Assembly: GCA_002011685.1 (NCBI GenBank)
Contig: MTOL01000131.1
Span: 1-8,230, forward strand
Direction of reading: 5' to 3'
DNA from: Deferribacteres bacterium JdFR-76
Lineage (GTDB): Bacteria > Zhuqueibacterota > JdFR-76
DNA: 8,230 nt
Of this stretch, positions 1-6,614 are shown one piece after another; positions within the stretch are counted from its first letter, which is position 1; every line of letters begins with the position of its first letter. A program made the translations under genes and the position numbers. The notes below the pieces were generated by a model. That model ran no database searches. It was not told the origin of the DNA and saw only the letters and a list, made by a program, of their open reading frames with translations.

Positions 1-1480
1 TGTTCTTACAGCGGGAACATCCCTTGCCCCGCAAGAAGCGGGTCTCGCCGTTGTAATCTTCAAAACCGGCAACAATGCGCACCAACTTTTTGTCGGGCTC
101 GTATTCCTGGACACAGTATGGACAGATGCGGCGTACCAGGCGCTGGGCAAGAACCCCCTGCACCGCAGACGCTACCAGAAATGGCTCCAGCCCCATGTCC
201 AGCAAACGGGTCACAGCCCCAGCGGCATCGTTGGTGTGAAGGGTGCTTAAAACGAGGTGACCGGTGAGGGCAGCTTTGATGGCAATTTCGGCTGTTTCCA
301 GATCCCGGATCTCTCCCACCATAATGATGTCCGGATCCTGGCGCAATATCGCCCGCAGTCCGTTGGCAAAGGTCATCCCGATTTTTGGATTGACCTGCGA
401 TTGCCGGATGGTGTCCAGGTGATACTCGATCGGATCTTCCAGAGTAATGATGTTTTTTTCCGGTGTATCCAGCTCCCGCAGGGCGGCATAAAGCGTGGTG
501 GATTTACCGCTTCCTGTGGGCCCCGTTACCAAAATAATTCCATACGGTTTGTGCAGAATACTCCGGAAATCTTCGATCATCTTATCATTCATGCCAAGGT
601 CCGGAAAACCGAGAATCGCCCGCGAAGTATCCAGGAGGCGGAGTACAATATTTTCGCCAAATGCGGTGGGCAGAGTAGAAACGCGGAAGTCCACCACTTT
701 ATTGTCAATACCAAACCGGAACCGGCCATCCTGTGGCAACCGCGTCTCTGCGATATTCAGATTGGCCAGAATTTTAATCCTTGATGCAATGGGCAGCTGC
801 ATGCTTTTAGGCGGCGAAAATACCTCGTGTAGCACGCCATCGATGCGGTAGCGGATGCTCAGTGATTTTTCCCGCGGCTGAATGTGAATGTCGCTGGCGC
901 CCTCTTTAATCGCCTGGCTTAACACCAGGTTTACCAGCTTAACGACAGGCCCCTCTTCGGCCTGGCGGCGCAAGCTGCGCTCATCCAGTACCCCCTCTTC
1001 TTCGGTATCCTCTTTAAACGATTCCATTGCTTCCTTAAAACGGTCGCTGCCTTTATAATGCAGGTCGATCGCTTCCTCGATATCCTGCTCGTGGCACACC
1101 ACCGGTTCAATCTCCATCCCCGTCATCTGGCGCAGCTGGTCAATGGTGATCACATCGAGGGGGTTCACCATACCAACAGTGAGGCGCCGGCCGATTTTGA
1201 AAAGTGGAAATACTTTGTGCGCTCTGGCAAAATCCTCCGGAATCAATTTGATCACTTTGGGGTCTGCCTTGTATTTTTTGAGGGAAACGTACTGAACCCC
1301 CATCTGCTCGCTGAGAGCCTTGATCAGTGTCTTTTCATCCAAAATTCCCAGCTCAATAAAACAGCGCCCGAGCAGTTTTCCCGTTTCTTTCTGGTACTTC
1401 AGGGCCTTGCGCAAATCTTCCTTTGTTATTAGCCCCTGTTCGAGCAAGAAGTCGCCCAGCAGGACATGTCTGCGACCCAA
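1..1480 (-). CDS. pilB: Type IV pilus assembly / type II secretion ATPase, second copy (partial, 3' end outside window)
   Basis: Hexameric AAA-like secretion ATPase of the PilB/GspE family, expected at the inner face of the cytoplasmic membrane, where ATP hydrolysis drives pilin polymerisation. I read 493 codons in frame without a stop. An N-terminal MshEN-type domain has two 24-residue motifs (residues 7-30 and 36-59) separated by five residues. The T2SSE ATPase domain follows: Walker A GPTGSGKS at 320-327, Asp box around LEDPIEY, Walker B DPDIIMVGEIRD at about 382-393, His box TGHLVLSTLHTND, and a zinc-type Cys pair set C453/C456 and C488/C491. About 70 C-terminal residues lie beyond position 1. 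The start is TTG at 1480: GGAGG sits 5 nt upstream, the preceding receiver gene stops only 11 nt away, and the N-terminus aligns with the upstream paralog. Translational coupling to that receiver is likely. PilB versus GspE cannot be decided from sequence alone. Confidence 0.93.
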   Translation of the reverse strand, partial: MGRRHVLLGDFLLEQGLITKEDLRKALKYQKETGKLLGRCFIELGILDEKTLIKALSEQMGVQYVSLKKYKADPKVIKLIPEDFARAHKVFPLFKIGRRLTVGMVNPLDVITIDQLRQMTGMEIEPVVCHEQDIEEAIDLHYKGSDRFKEAMESFKEDTEEEGVLDERSLRRQAEEGPVVKLVNLVLSQAIKEGASDIHIQPREKSLSIRYRIDGVLHEVFSPPKSMQLPIASRIKILANLNIAETRLPQDGRFRFGIDNKVVDFRVSTLPTAFGENIVLRLLDTSRAILGFPDLGMNDKMIEDFRSILHKPYGIILVTGPTGSGKSTTLYAALRELDTPEKNIITLEDPIEYHLDTIRQSQVNPKIGMTFANGLRAILRQDPDIIMVGEIRDLETAEIAIKAALTGHLVLSTLHTNDAAGAVTRLLDMGLEPFLVASAVQGVLAQRLVRRICPYCVQEYEPDKKLVRIVAGFEDYNGETRFLRGKGCSRCKN

Positions 1481-1491
1481 ACTTACCTCCC

Positions 1492-1920
1492 CTATTTTGT
1501 GCTGCGGTTACCGGACTGAATGAGCTGGTTCAGCTTTTCTGCGGAACCAGAGCTCCCGGTTAGTCTTTCGATGTGATAGATCAGCTCCCTGGGATTGTAA
1601 GGTTTGGTGAGGTAAACATCTGCCCCCACCTCCTTGCCAATCGCTTTGTCGGTTTCCTGCCCTTTCGCGGTAAGCATGATGATGGGAATGTGTTCATAAT
1701 CTTCATCGAATTTGAGCAGTCGACAGACAGAAAAGCCGTCGATTTTAGGAAGCATGACATCGAGGATAATGAGATCTGGATTTTCCTCTCTGGCCAGCTT
1801 CAACCCCAGTTCCCCATCTGGCGCTGTCAGAACCTCATAGCCAGAATACTCCAGGCGAATTTTGAGGGCCATCAGCGTTTCTTTTACATCGTCCACGACG
1901 AGGATCCGTTTTTTTCTCAT
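1492..1920 (-). CDS. Stand-alone response regulator receiver (CheY-like), 142 aa
   Basis: Single REC domain with no output domain, so it probably acts by protein-protein contact rather than by binding DNA. All phosphorylation residues are present: acidic pair D10/D11, phospho-acceptor D54 in LIILDVMLPK, T84 of the switch, and K106 in the LTKPYNP motif. A tail of about 20 polar residues (SGSAEKLNQL onward) extends past the domain. It lies 12 nt downstream of the first ATPase gene and 11 nt upstream of the second, with a strong GGAGAAGGA ribosome binding site before its ATG, so it is translated as part of the same operon. It is clearly a paralog of the receiver at 4623-5009: both carry CRLLKFD, followed by a Tyr and IPI-x-MLT. 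No kinase is adjacent; the nearest is the one at 4996-6597. A role in controlling the flanking pilus ATPases is inferred from position. Confidence 0.93.
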   Translation of the reverse strand: MRKKRILVVDDVKETLMALKIRLEYSGYEVLTAPDGELGLKLAREENPDLIILDVMLPKIDGFSVCRLLKFDEDYEHIPIIMLTAKGQETDKAIGKEVGADVYLTKPYNPRELIYHIERLTGSSGSAEKLNQLIQSGNRSTK

Positions 1921-1932
1921 TGTCCTTCTCCA

Positions 1933-3636
1933 TCAATCAATGTTTGTTACCCGCATGACTTCCTCGATCGTCGTGACCCCCTGCATGGCTTTCAGTATCC
2001 CGTCATATTTCAGCGGTTTCATTCCGCTTCGAAGTGCCTCGGCACGCAGCTTCTCGGCCGATGCATTTTCGATAATCAGTTCCCTAATTTTATCGTCTAC
2101 TTTTAAAATTTCATAAATACCAGTTCTTCCGCGATATCCAGTTCCTTTGCAGGCACCACAACCACGTCCGCGGTAAAAGACCAGTTTTTTGTTTGGCTTC
2201 AGGCCGAGGCGCCGCAGCAGCCCGGGATTGGGCTCATACGGTTCCTTACACCGGTCGCAGATCTTCCGGACCAGGCGTTGAGCAATCACCCCGACGGCGG
2301 CGGTTCCAACCAGAAAAGGTTCAATACCCATCTCTTCCAGACGCGTAAGCGCCCCCACCGCGTCGTTGGTATGCAGTGTGGACAGTACCAGGTGCCCGGT
2401 AAGAGCAGCCTGAACCGCAATGTTGGCCGTCTCTGAATCGCGGATCTCCCCTACCATGATAATGTCTGGATCCTGGCGGAGGATGGCCCGTAGCCCACTG
2501 GCAAAGGTCATCCCCGCTTTCGGGTTCACCTGCGATTGGCGGATCATCTTGAGGCGGTACTCGATCGGATCCTCGATGGTGATGATGTTTTTCTGAATGG
2601 AATTCAGGTAGTTCAGGGCGCTATAAAGGGTGGTGGTTTTTCCGCTGCCCGTGGGCCCGGTAACCAGAATAATACCATACGCGGCCCCCAGCATCTCCTC
2701 AAAAAGGCGGCGGTTGTCCGGCGTAAAACCCAGGTCTTCAATATTCAGCAAAACATTGCTCCTATCCAGTACGCGGATGACGATATTCTCTCCATAGGCG
2801 GTTGGCAGGGTACTGACGCGCAGATCCACCTCCCGGTTATCCAGACGGATCCGAAAGCGCCCATCTTGCGGAACGCGCGTTTCCGCGATATCCATTTCCG
2901 AAAGAATCTTGATCCGCGAGATGATGGCTGACTGTAGCTGCTTGGGTGGAGTAAATACTTCATGAAGGATCCCGTCGATGCGAAAACGGACCCGGAGGAA
3001 ATCCTCTTCCGGCTCGATGTGAATGTCGGACGCCTTGTCCCGGATGGCCTGGGCCAGAATAAGGTTGACCAGTTTTACAACCGGCGCATCTTCGGCCAGC
3101 TGTCGCAGGTCTTCGGCGGGCCGGAGGTTATCTTCCTCTTCCACCGTCTCCGCTTCGATGGTCTGGATCACTTCATCCAGAGACTCCCTGACCTCGACTG
3201 CCATGCCGTAGTACTGGGCGATAGCCTGACGGATCTCCTTTTCCGTTGCCAGCACCGGCTCTACCTGTTTTCCGGTTAATCGGCGGACGGTGTCGATGGC
3301 CTCCACGTCGTGAGGATCTTTGACGGCTACCGTCAGCACATCGTGAATTTCAAACAGAGGCAAAACCAGAAGTTGGGATGCAATATTGCTGGGCAGGAGT
3401 TTGAGGACGTTCTCGTCCGGTTCGTAATCATTCAGGGAAATAAAAGGAATTTCCAGATGGTCGGCGAGGGCTTGAAGCAGATCTTCTTCCGAAATATATC
3501 CAAGGCGTACCAGAATTTTGCCAACATCTTCTCCGGTGGTCTGACTCTCACGGACGGCCTGCTGAAGCTGATCGGACGTAATCAGATTCCGTTCCAGCAG
3601 CAGGTCTTCTAATTTCTTGGTTCTCCTTTTCAGCAT
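1933..3636 (-). CDS. pilB: Type IV pilus assembly / type II secretion ATPase, first copy (complete, 567 aa)
   Basis: Full-length PilB/GspE-type ATPase, at the usual PilB length. In order: MshEN-type N-terminal domain, with motif 1 at 8-31 and motif 2 at 37-60; a charged linker around 150-180; the N2 ATPase subdomain starting near VVKLVNLILAQAI; Walker A GPTGSGKT at 327-334; Asp box TIEDPIEY near 353-360; Walker B DPDIIMVGEIRD at 389-400 with catalytic E397; His box with H415 and H422; and four zinc-ligand cysteines C460, C463, C493, C496 before GYRGRTGIYE. In the MshEN motifs the usual Gly is Glu10 in motif 1, and the closing Gln is Ser31 and His60, so c-di-GMP binding is doubtful. ATG at 3636 is the first start after an in-frame upstream stop; its GGAG is 10 nt away, slightly long. 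The preceding 113-nt gap is the largest inside the cluster and may hold an internal promoter. It is strongly similar to the ATPase at 1-1480. GspE remains an alternative name. Confidence 0.96.
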   Translation of the reverse strand: MLKRRTKKLEDLLLERNLITSDQLQQAVRESQTTGEDVGKILVRLGYISEEDLLQALADHLEIPFISLNDYEPDENVLKLLPSNIASQLLVLPLFEIHDVLTVAVKDPHDVEAIDTVRRLTGKQVEPVLATEKEIRQAIAQYYGMAVEVRESLDEVIQTIEAETVEEEDNLRPAEDLRQLAEDAPVVKLVNLILAQAIRDKASDIHIEPEEDFLRVRFRIDGILHEVFTPPKQLQSAIISRIKILSEMDIAETRVPQDGRFRIRLDNREVDLRVSTLPTAYGENIVIRVLDRSNVLLNIEDLGFTPDNRRLFEEMLGAAYGIILVTGPTGSGKTTTLYSALNYLNSIQKNIITIEDPIEYRLKMIRQSQVNPKAGMTFASGLRAILRQDPDIIMVGEIRDSETANIAVQAALTGHLVLSTLHTNDAVGALTRLEEMGIEPFLVGTAAVGVIAQRLVRKICDRCKEPYEPNPGLLRRLGLKPNKKLVFYRGRGCGACKGTGYRGRTGIYEILKVDDKIRELIIENASAEKLRAEALRSGMKPLKYDGILKAMQGVTTIEEVMRVTNID

Positions 3637-3749
3637 GAGGCAAACGCTCCGCTTGACCGGTCTGATGAATGGCTGCCCCCTCTACCCGTTTTTTGGGCTG
3701 CATAAGCATGACCGGCAGATCCATACGGTCCGATCAACCCATTCAGCCT
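3637..3749 (-). promoter_or_regulatory. Gap upstream of first ATPase gene with GACCG/CGGTC half-sites
   Basis: This 113-nt stretch is the only sizeable non-coding gap inside the pilus cluster; the other junctions are -14 to 17 nt. It holds an inverted repeat, GACCG at 3710-3714 and CGGTC at 3726-3730 with 11 nt between them, and a perfect 8-bp palindrome GACCGGTC at 3655-3662, just 19 nt upstream of the ATPase ATG. I see no convincing -35/-10 pair and no U-tract terminator. An operator or internal control site is possible but unproven, and short GC-rich repeats also arise by chance. Confidence 0.3.
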
Positions 3750-4607
3750 TCATTCAATAATAGAAAGCAACCCGTGGCTGTCTTCGAGAACTTTCCGGGC
3801 CTCTTCTTTAATCTCTTCCAGTTCCTCTTTCTGAATGCCCAGTTCTTCATAGGCGAAAGAATCGACGTCAGGAACCTTGAAATCGCCGGAAAAACCGAAA
3901 TGCAGCTCATGAGCCAGAACATTGGCAAGATGTACAATGGCTACCAGCGTTGGGTTGCTTCGCAAATTGGATGGCTGGTGATGCAGCGCAATGCTTTCCA
4001 CCAACGTGTAGGGCAGCTGCCATTTCTCTGCCAGATACTCACCAATCTCATCGTGCGAGAAACCGATAACGGCCCGCTCTGCCCGGTAAAATGTCTCTTT
4101 TTTGGATTGGGCGTACTGGAGTGCCTCTTCAAACATGTCCCCAAAATAGCGGTTTAAAATGATCTTACCGATGTCGTGAAGCAGGCCGGCCACAAATGTT
4201 TCTTCCTGATACCCCTTCCGGAGCCGCTTGTCCAGAAAAGTCGCCAGGACCCCGGTCGCGATGGAATGCTTCCAGAAATCGCGCATATCAAACCGCCCAA
4301 GGGACATTCCCGCGAATGTTTGAAACACGGAAACAGACAAAACGGTGTTTTTGATGTTGTTGAACCCCAGCAGCACCACGGCCTGTCGAATGGTTGAAAT
4401 TTGCCGGGCAAAGCCGTAAAAGGAGGAGTTCACCAGCCGCAGCACTTTGCTCGTAAGGGATTGGTCCCTTTCAATGATCTTGGCAACATCCGCCACCGAC
4501 GAATTGGGATCTTTGATCACCTCGGTAATCTGTGTATAAATGGATGGCAGGGTTGGAAGATCATTCACGGAATCCAGCACCTGGATCATCCGGTCAACGG
4601 TAATCAT
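3750..4607 (-). CDS. HDOD-domain signalling protein, 285 aa
   Basis: HDOD-family protein, related to HD phosphohydrolases but usually non-enzymatic and acting as a signalling or adaptor module. Residues 15-210 hold the domain. The opening LPTLPSIYTQI is typical, followed by IIERDQSLTSKVLRLVNSS, the IRQAVVLLGFNNIKN helix, a WKHSI segment at 112-116, HDIGK at 144-148, SHDEIG near 184-189 and a HHQPS motif at 209-213. The C-terminal 35 residues are a charged, probably helical tail (EELEEIKEEARKVLE). No signal peptide or membrane segment is visible, so it should be cytoplasmic. A strong AAGGAGAGG ribosome binding site precedes the ATG, 15 nt after the receiver stop, consistent with one transcript. 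HDOD proteins are known next to receivers and c-di-GMP or motility systems; its partner here may be the upstream receiver, but that is inferred from position. Active-site metal ligands beyond HD cannot be verified by eye, so catalysis is not claimed. Confidence 0.93.
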   Translation of the reverse strand: MITVDRMIQVLDSVNDLPTLPSIYTQITEVIKDPNSSVADVAKIIERDQSLTSKVLRLVNSSFYGFARQISTIRQAVVLLGFNNIKNTVLSVSVFQTFAGMSLGRFDMRDFWKHSIATGVLATFLDKRLRKGYQEETFVAGLLHDIGKIILNRYFGDMFEEALQYAQSKKETFYRAERAVIGFSHDEIGEYLAEKWQLPYTLVESIALHHQPSNLRSNPTLVAIVHLANVLAHELHFGFSGDFKVPDVDSFAYEELGIQKEELEEIKEEARKVLEDSHGLLSIIE

Positions 4608-4622
4608 GGCAACCTCTCCTTC

Positions 4623-5009
4623 TTATGCCTTCTCCGCTTTTTCTGTGTACTTCCTCACAAGTTCCAGCAGCTTTTGCGGGTTGTAGGGCTTGAAAAGATA
4701 TTCGTCAGCGCCGGTCTTTTCCCCGATCTCCTTATCGGATACTTTTGCCCGGGATGTGAGCATCACAATCGGGATGTCCCGGTAGCGCCGGTCAAATTTC
4801 AACAACCGGCAAACCTTAAAACCGTTCATCTTGGGCAGCATGATATCCAGGATGATCAGGTCCGGGCGCAGCGACTGTGCTTTCTTCAGCCCCTCATGCC
4901 CGTCATATGCTGCTTCCACCTCATATCCCGCAGATTCCAGCCGCATGCGAATCAGTTCAACCACCTGCGGGTGGTCATCTATCACAAGAATCTTTTTACC
5001 GGTCCCCAT
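4623..5009 (-). CDS. Stand-alone response regulator receiver (CheY-like), 128 aa
   Basis: Single REC domain filling the whole protein, with D11/D12, phospho-acceptor D55 in LIILDIMLPK, T85 and K107 in LFKPYNP. There is no DNA-binding or enzymatic output domain. Its ATG lies inside the end of the histidine kinase gene (14-nt overlap, different frame), with GAGGAG 9 nt upstream at 5019-5024. This coupling makes it the most likely cognate phosphate acceptor of that kinase. The HDOD gene starts 15 nt after its stop and is the likeliest downstream partner. It shares the CRLLKFD block and overall layout with the second receiver at 1492-1920, which implies duplication. Identification as a receiver is secure; the partnerships are inferred. 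Confidence 0.95.
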   Translation of the reverse strand: MGTGKKILVIDDHPQVVELIRMRLESAGYEVEAAYDGHEGLKKAQSLRPDLIILDIMLPKMNGFKVCRLLKFDRRYRDIPIVMLTSRAKVSDKEIGEKTGADEYLFKPYNPQKLLELVRKYTEKAEKA

Positions 5010-6597
5010 CTACCCGCACTCCTCTTCCCCTGTGAAGTGGCAGTGTAAAGTAAAATGTGCTCCCCTCACCGGGTTCACTTTCTACCCAGATCTTCCCACC
5101 ATATTTATCGACAATTTCCTTTGAAATGGCCAGTCCCAGTCCGTGTCCCCGGATTCTGCGGTTAACCACTTCCTCTACCCGATAAAACTTCTCAAAAATT
5201 TTCTTCTGCTCTTCTTCAGGAATGCCAATGCCCGTGTCTTTCACCCAGCATTTAACCCAGTCGCCTTCCCGCTGGACTCCCACCTCAATTTGGCCGCCGG
5301 GAAGGGTGTACTTCAGGGCATTATCCAGTAGATTCGCAAAAATTTGGGTTATCTGGTCCCGGTCGGCACGGATGTCCAGAGGCTCTTTGGAAATGTTCAG
5401 CCGGAGGCGGATGTCTTTGGCCTCGATCATCCGCTCATAGCTGGCGGCAATCCGTTCCACCACCACATTGAGCCGCACCACCCTCCGGCGCTCCAGTTCT
5501 GCGTCGCGGAACTCCAGCCGGGTTATTTTCAATAAGTTGTCAATCAGCCGACCCATGCGCGCCACATTTTCCTGGGCATAGGTTAAACAGCGTTTCTGAT
5601 CTTCACTCACGGGACCCGCCTGGCCCTCCAGAACCAGGGCGATTCCCTCACTGACCACGGTGAGCGGACTGTGAAGCTCATGGGTGATTTTTGCAATGAA
5701 TTCCTTGCGCAATCGGTCCATCTCCCAGTCAGCCGTAATATCCCGCAGAATCACCATCCAGCCCAGATCGTTGCCGTATGAATTCTTCAGCTTTTGAATG
5801 TGCACACCGAGAATCTGCTTTCGTTCTTCCACCTTTTGAATGCGATTCAGGGTTCCCATGTTGTTGGAACGGGCTTCTTGCAGCAGCCCGCTAATGTCCA
5901 GATACTTTGCTTCGGACAGACTCTGCAGGCTGAAACAGTGCCTCCGCTGCAGTCCCAGAAATTCGCGTGCTGTGCGGTTCGCAAACAGAATGTGACCTTC
6001 CTCATTGATCAGCATTACGCCGTCAATCATGGCATGGATGATGGCATCCAGCCGCTCCCGTTCACCGGCCACAAGCTCCCACAGAAAACGCAGCGCCTGG
6101 ATGATGTCTGCCGGCGTACTCAAGAAATCTTTGCCCTTCAGGGCGGGCGGCCTCTCGATGGTCCCCGCTTTGTAGATCCCGACATAACCCAGCAGGTTGT
6201 CCGAAATGGAAAGGGCGGCAGCCACCTCTCCAATGTTGACCGGCCGTTCCTGCGCCCCGGCAGCCGTATAGGCTTTCCCGTTCAGGAGCACATCCAGCAC
6301 CCTTTTTGGCTTTACCGCCCCCTGTTTCTCCAGTACATCCCGGAAACGGCGGACTGCCTCATCTGCGATCTCCTCCGCCGAAGGAAGTTTTAATTTCAGA
6401 ACCAGGCGGTCTTCCCCTTTCACCCAGAATACCACAAGCAAATCTTCGCCAAAAGCGTGAAAGAGAAAATCCGCAAGGAGATCAAACCACCCGTAGACGA
6501 TTTGCGGAGTCAGGACGCGCGTGTGAGCAGGTAAACGAACATGAAGGACTTCCCCGGATGGCAGTTCCAGATCAGGCCGAACCTCTCCCTTTTTCAT
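4996..6597 (-). CDS. Soluble sensor histidine kinase (GAF-like?, PAS, HisKA, HATPase), 533 aa
   Basis: Cytoplasmic two-component sensor kinase; I see no signal peptide or hydrophobic membrane segment. Residues about 1-180 form an N-terminal region without a motif I can name firmly. The part from about 120 to 180 (NLLGYVGIYKAG, then a helix) resembles the end of a GAF domain. A PAS-like domain spans about 185-290 (DGVMLINEEGHILFANRTA). HisKA follows, with phospho-acceptor H306 in ITHELHSPLT. The HATPase domain has an N box NLLDNALKY (422-430), G1 DTGIGI (454-459), an F box near KIFEKFYR and G2 GHGLGLAI (484-491). I chose ATG 6597 because GGAG lies 6 nt upstream (6604-6607). An ATG at 6615 overlaps the peptidase stop as TGATG but has a poor ribosome site; the open frame continues to a GTG at 6666 inside the peptidase gene. 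Its stop overlaps the receiver gene by 14 nt. It probably senses a cytoplasmic signal and feeds one or both receivers in the cluster. Confidence 0.95.
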   Translation of the reverse strand: MKKGEVRPDLELPSGEVLHVRLPAHTRVLTPQIVYGWFDLLADFLFHAFGEDLLVVFWVKGEDRLVLKLKLPSAEEIADEAVRRFRDVLEKQGAVKPKRVLDVLLNGKAYTAAGAQERPVNIGEVAAALSISDNLLGYVGIYKAGTIERPPALKGKDFLSTPADIIQALRFLWELVAGERERLDAIIHAMIDGVMLINEEGHILFANRTAREFLGLQRRHCFSLQSLSEAKYLDISGLLQEARSNNMGTLNRIQKVEERKQILGVHIQKLKNSYGNDLGWMVILRDITADWEMDRLRKEFIAKITHELHSPLTVVSEGIALVLEGQAGPVSEDQKRCLTYAQENVARMGRLIDNLLKITRLEFRDAELERRRVVRLNVVVERIAASYERMIEAKDIRLRLNISKEPLDIRADRDQITQIFANLLDNALKYTLPGGQIEVGVQREGDWVKCWVKDTGIGIPEEEQKKIFEKFYRVEEVVNRRIRGHGLGLAISKEIVDKYGGKIWVESEPGEGSTFYFTLPLHRGRGVRVDGDR

Positions 6598-6614
6598 TCC
6601 CTTCTCCTGCACCA

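Noticed and set aside
257..784. Long plus-strand open frames opposite both ATPases (for example 257-784, 2536-2931).
   Set aside because: They are antisense to conserved ATPase motifs, and their products look alike only because the two ATPase genes are paralogs. No independent ribosome site or family signature.
3600..3735. Small minus-strand reading frame starting MDLPVMLMQPKKR in the gap before the first ATPase.
   Set aside because: It runs out of frame into the ATPase gene, has no ribosome site and shows no recognisable family pattern.
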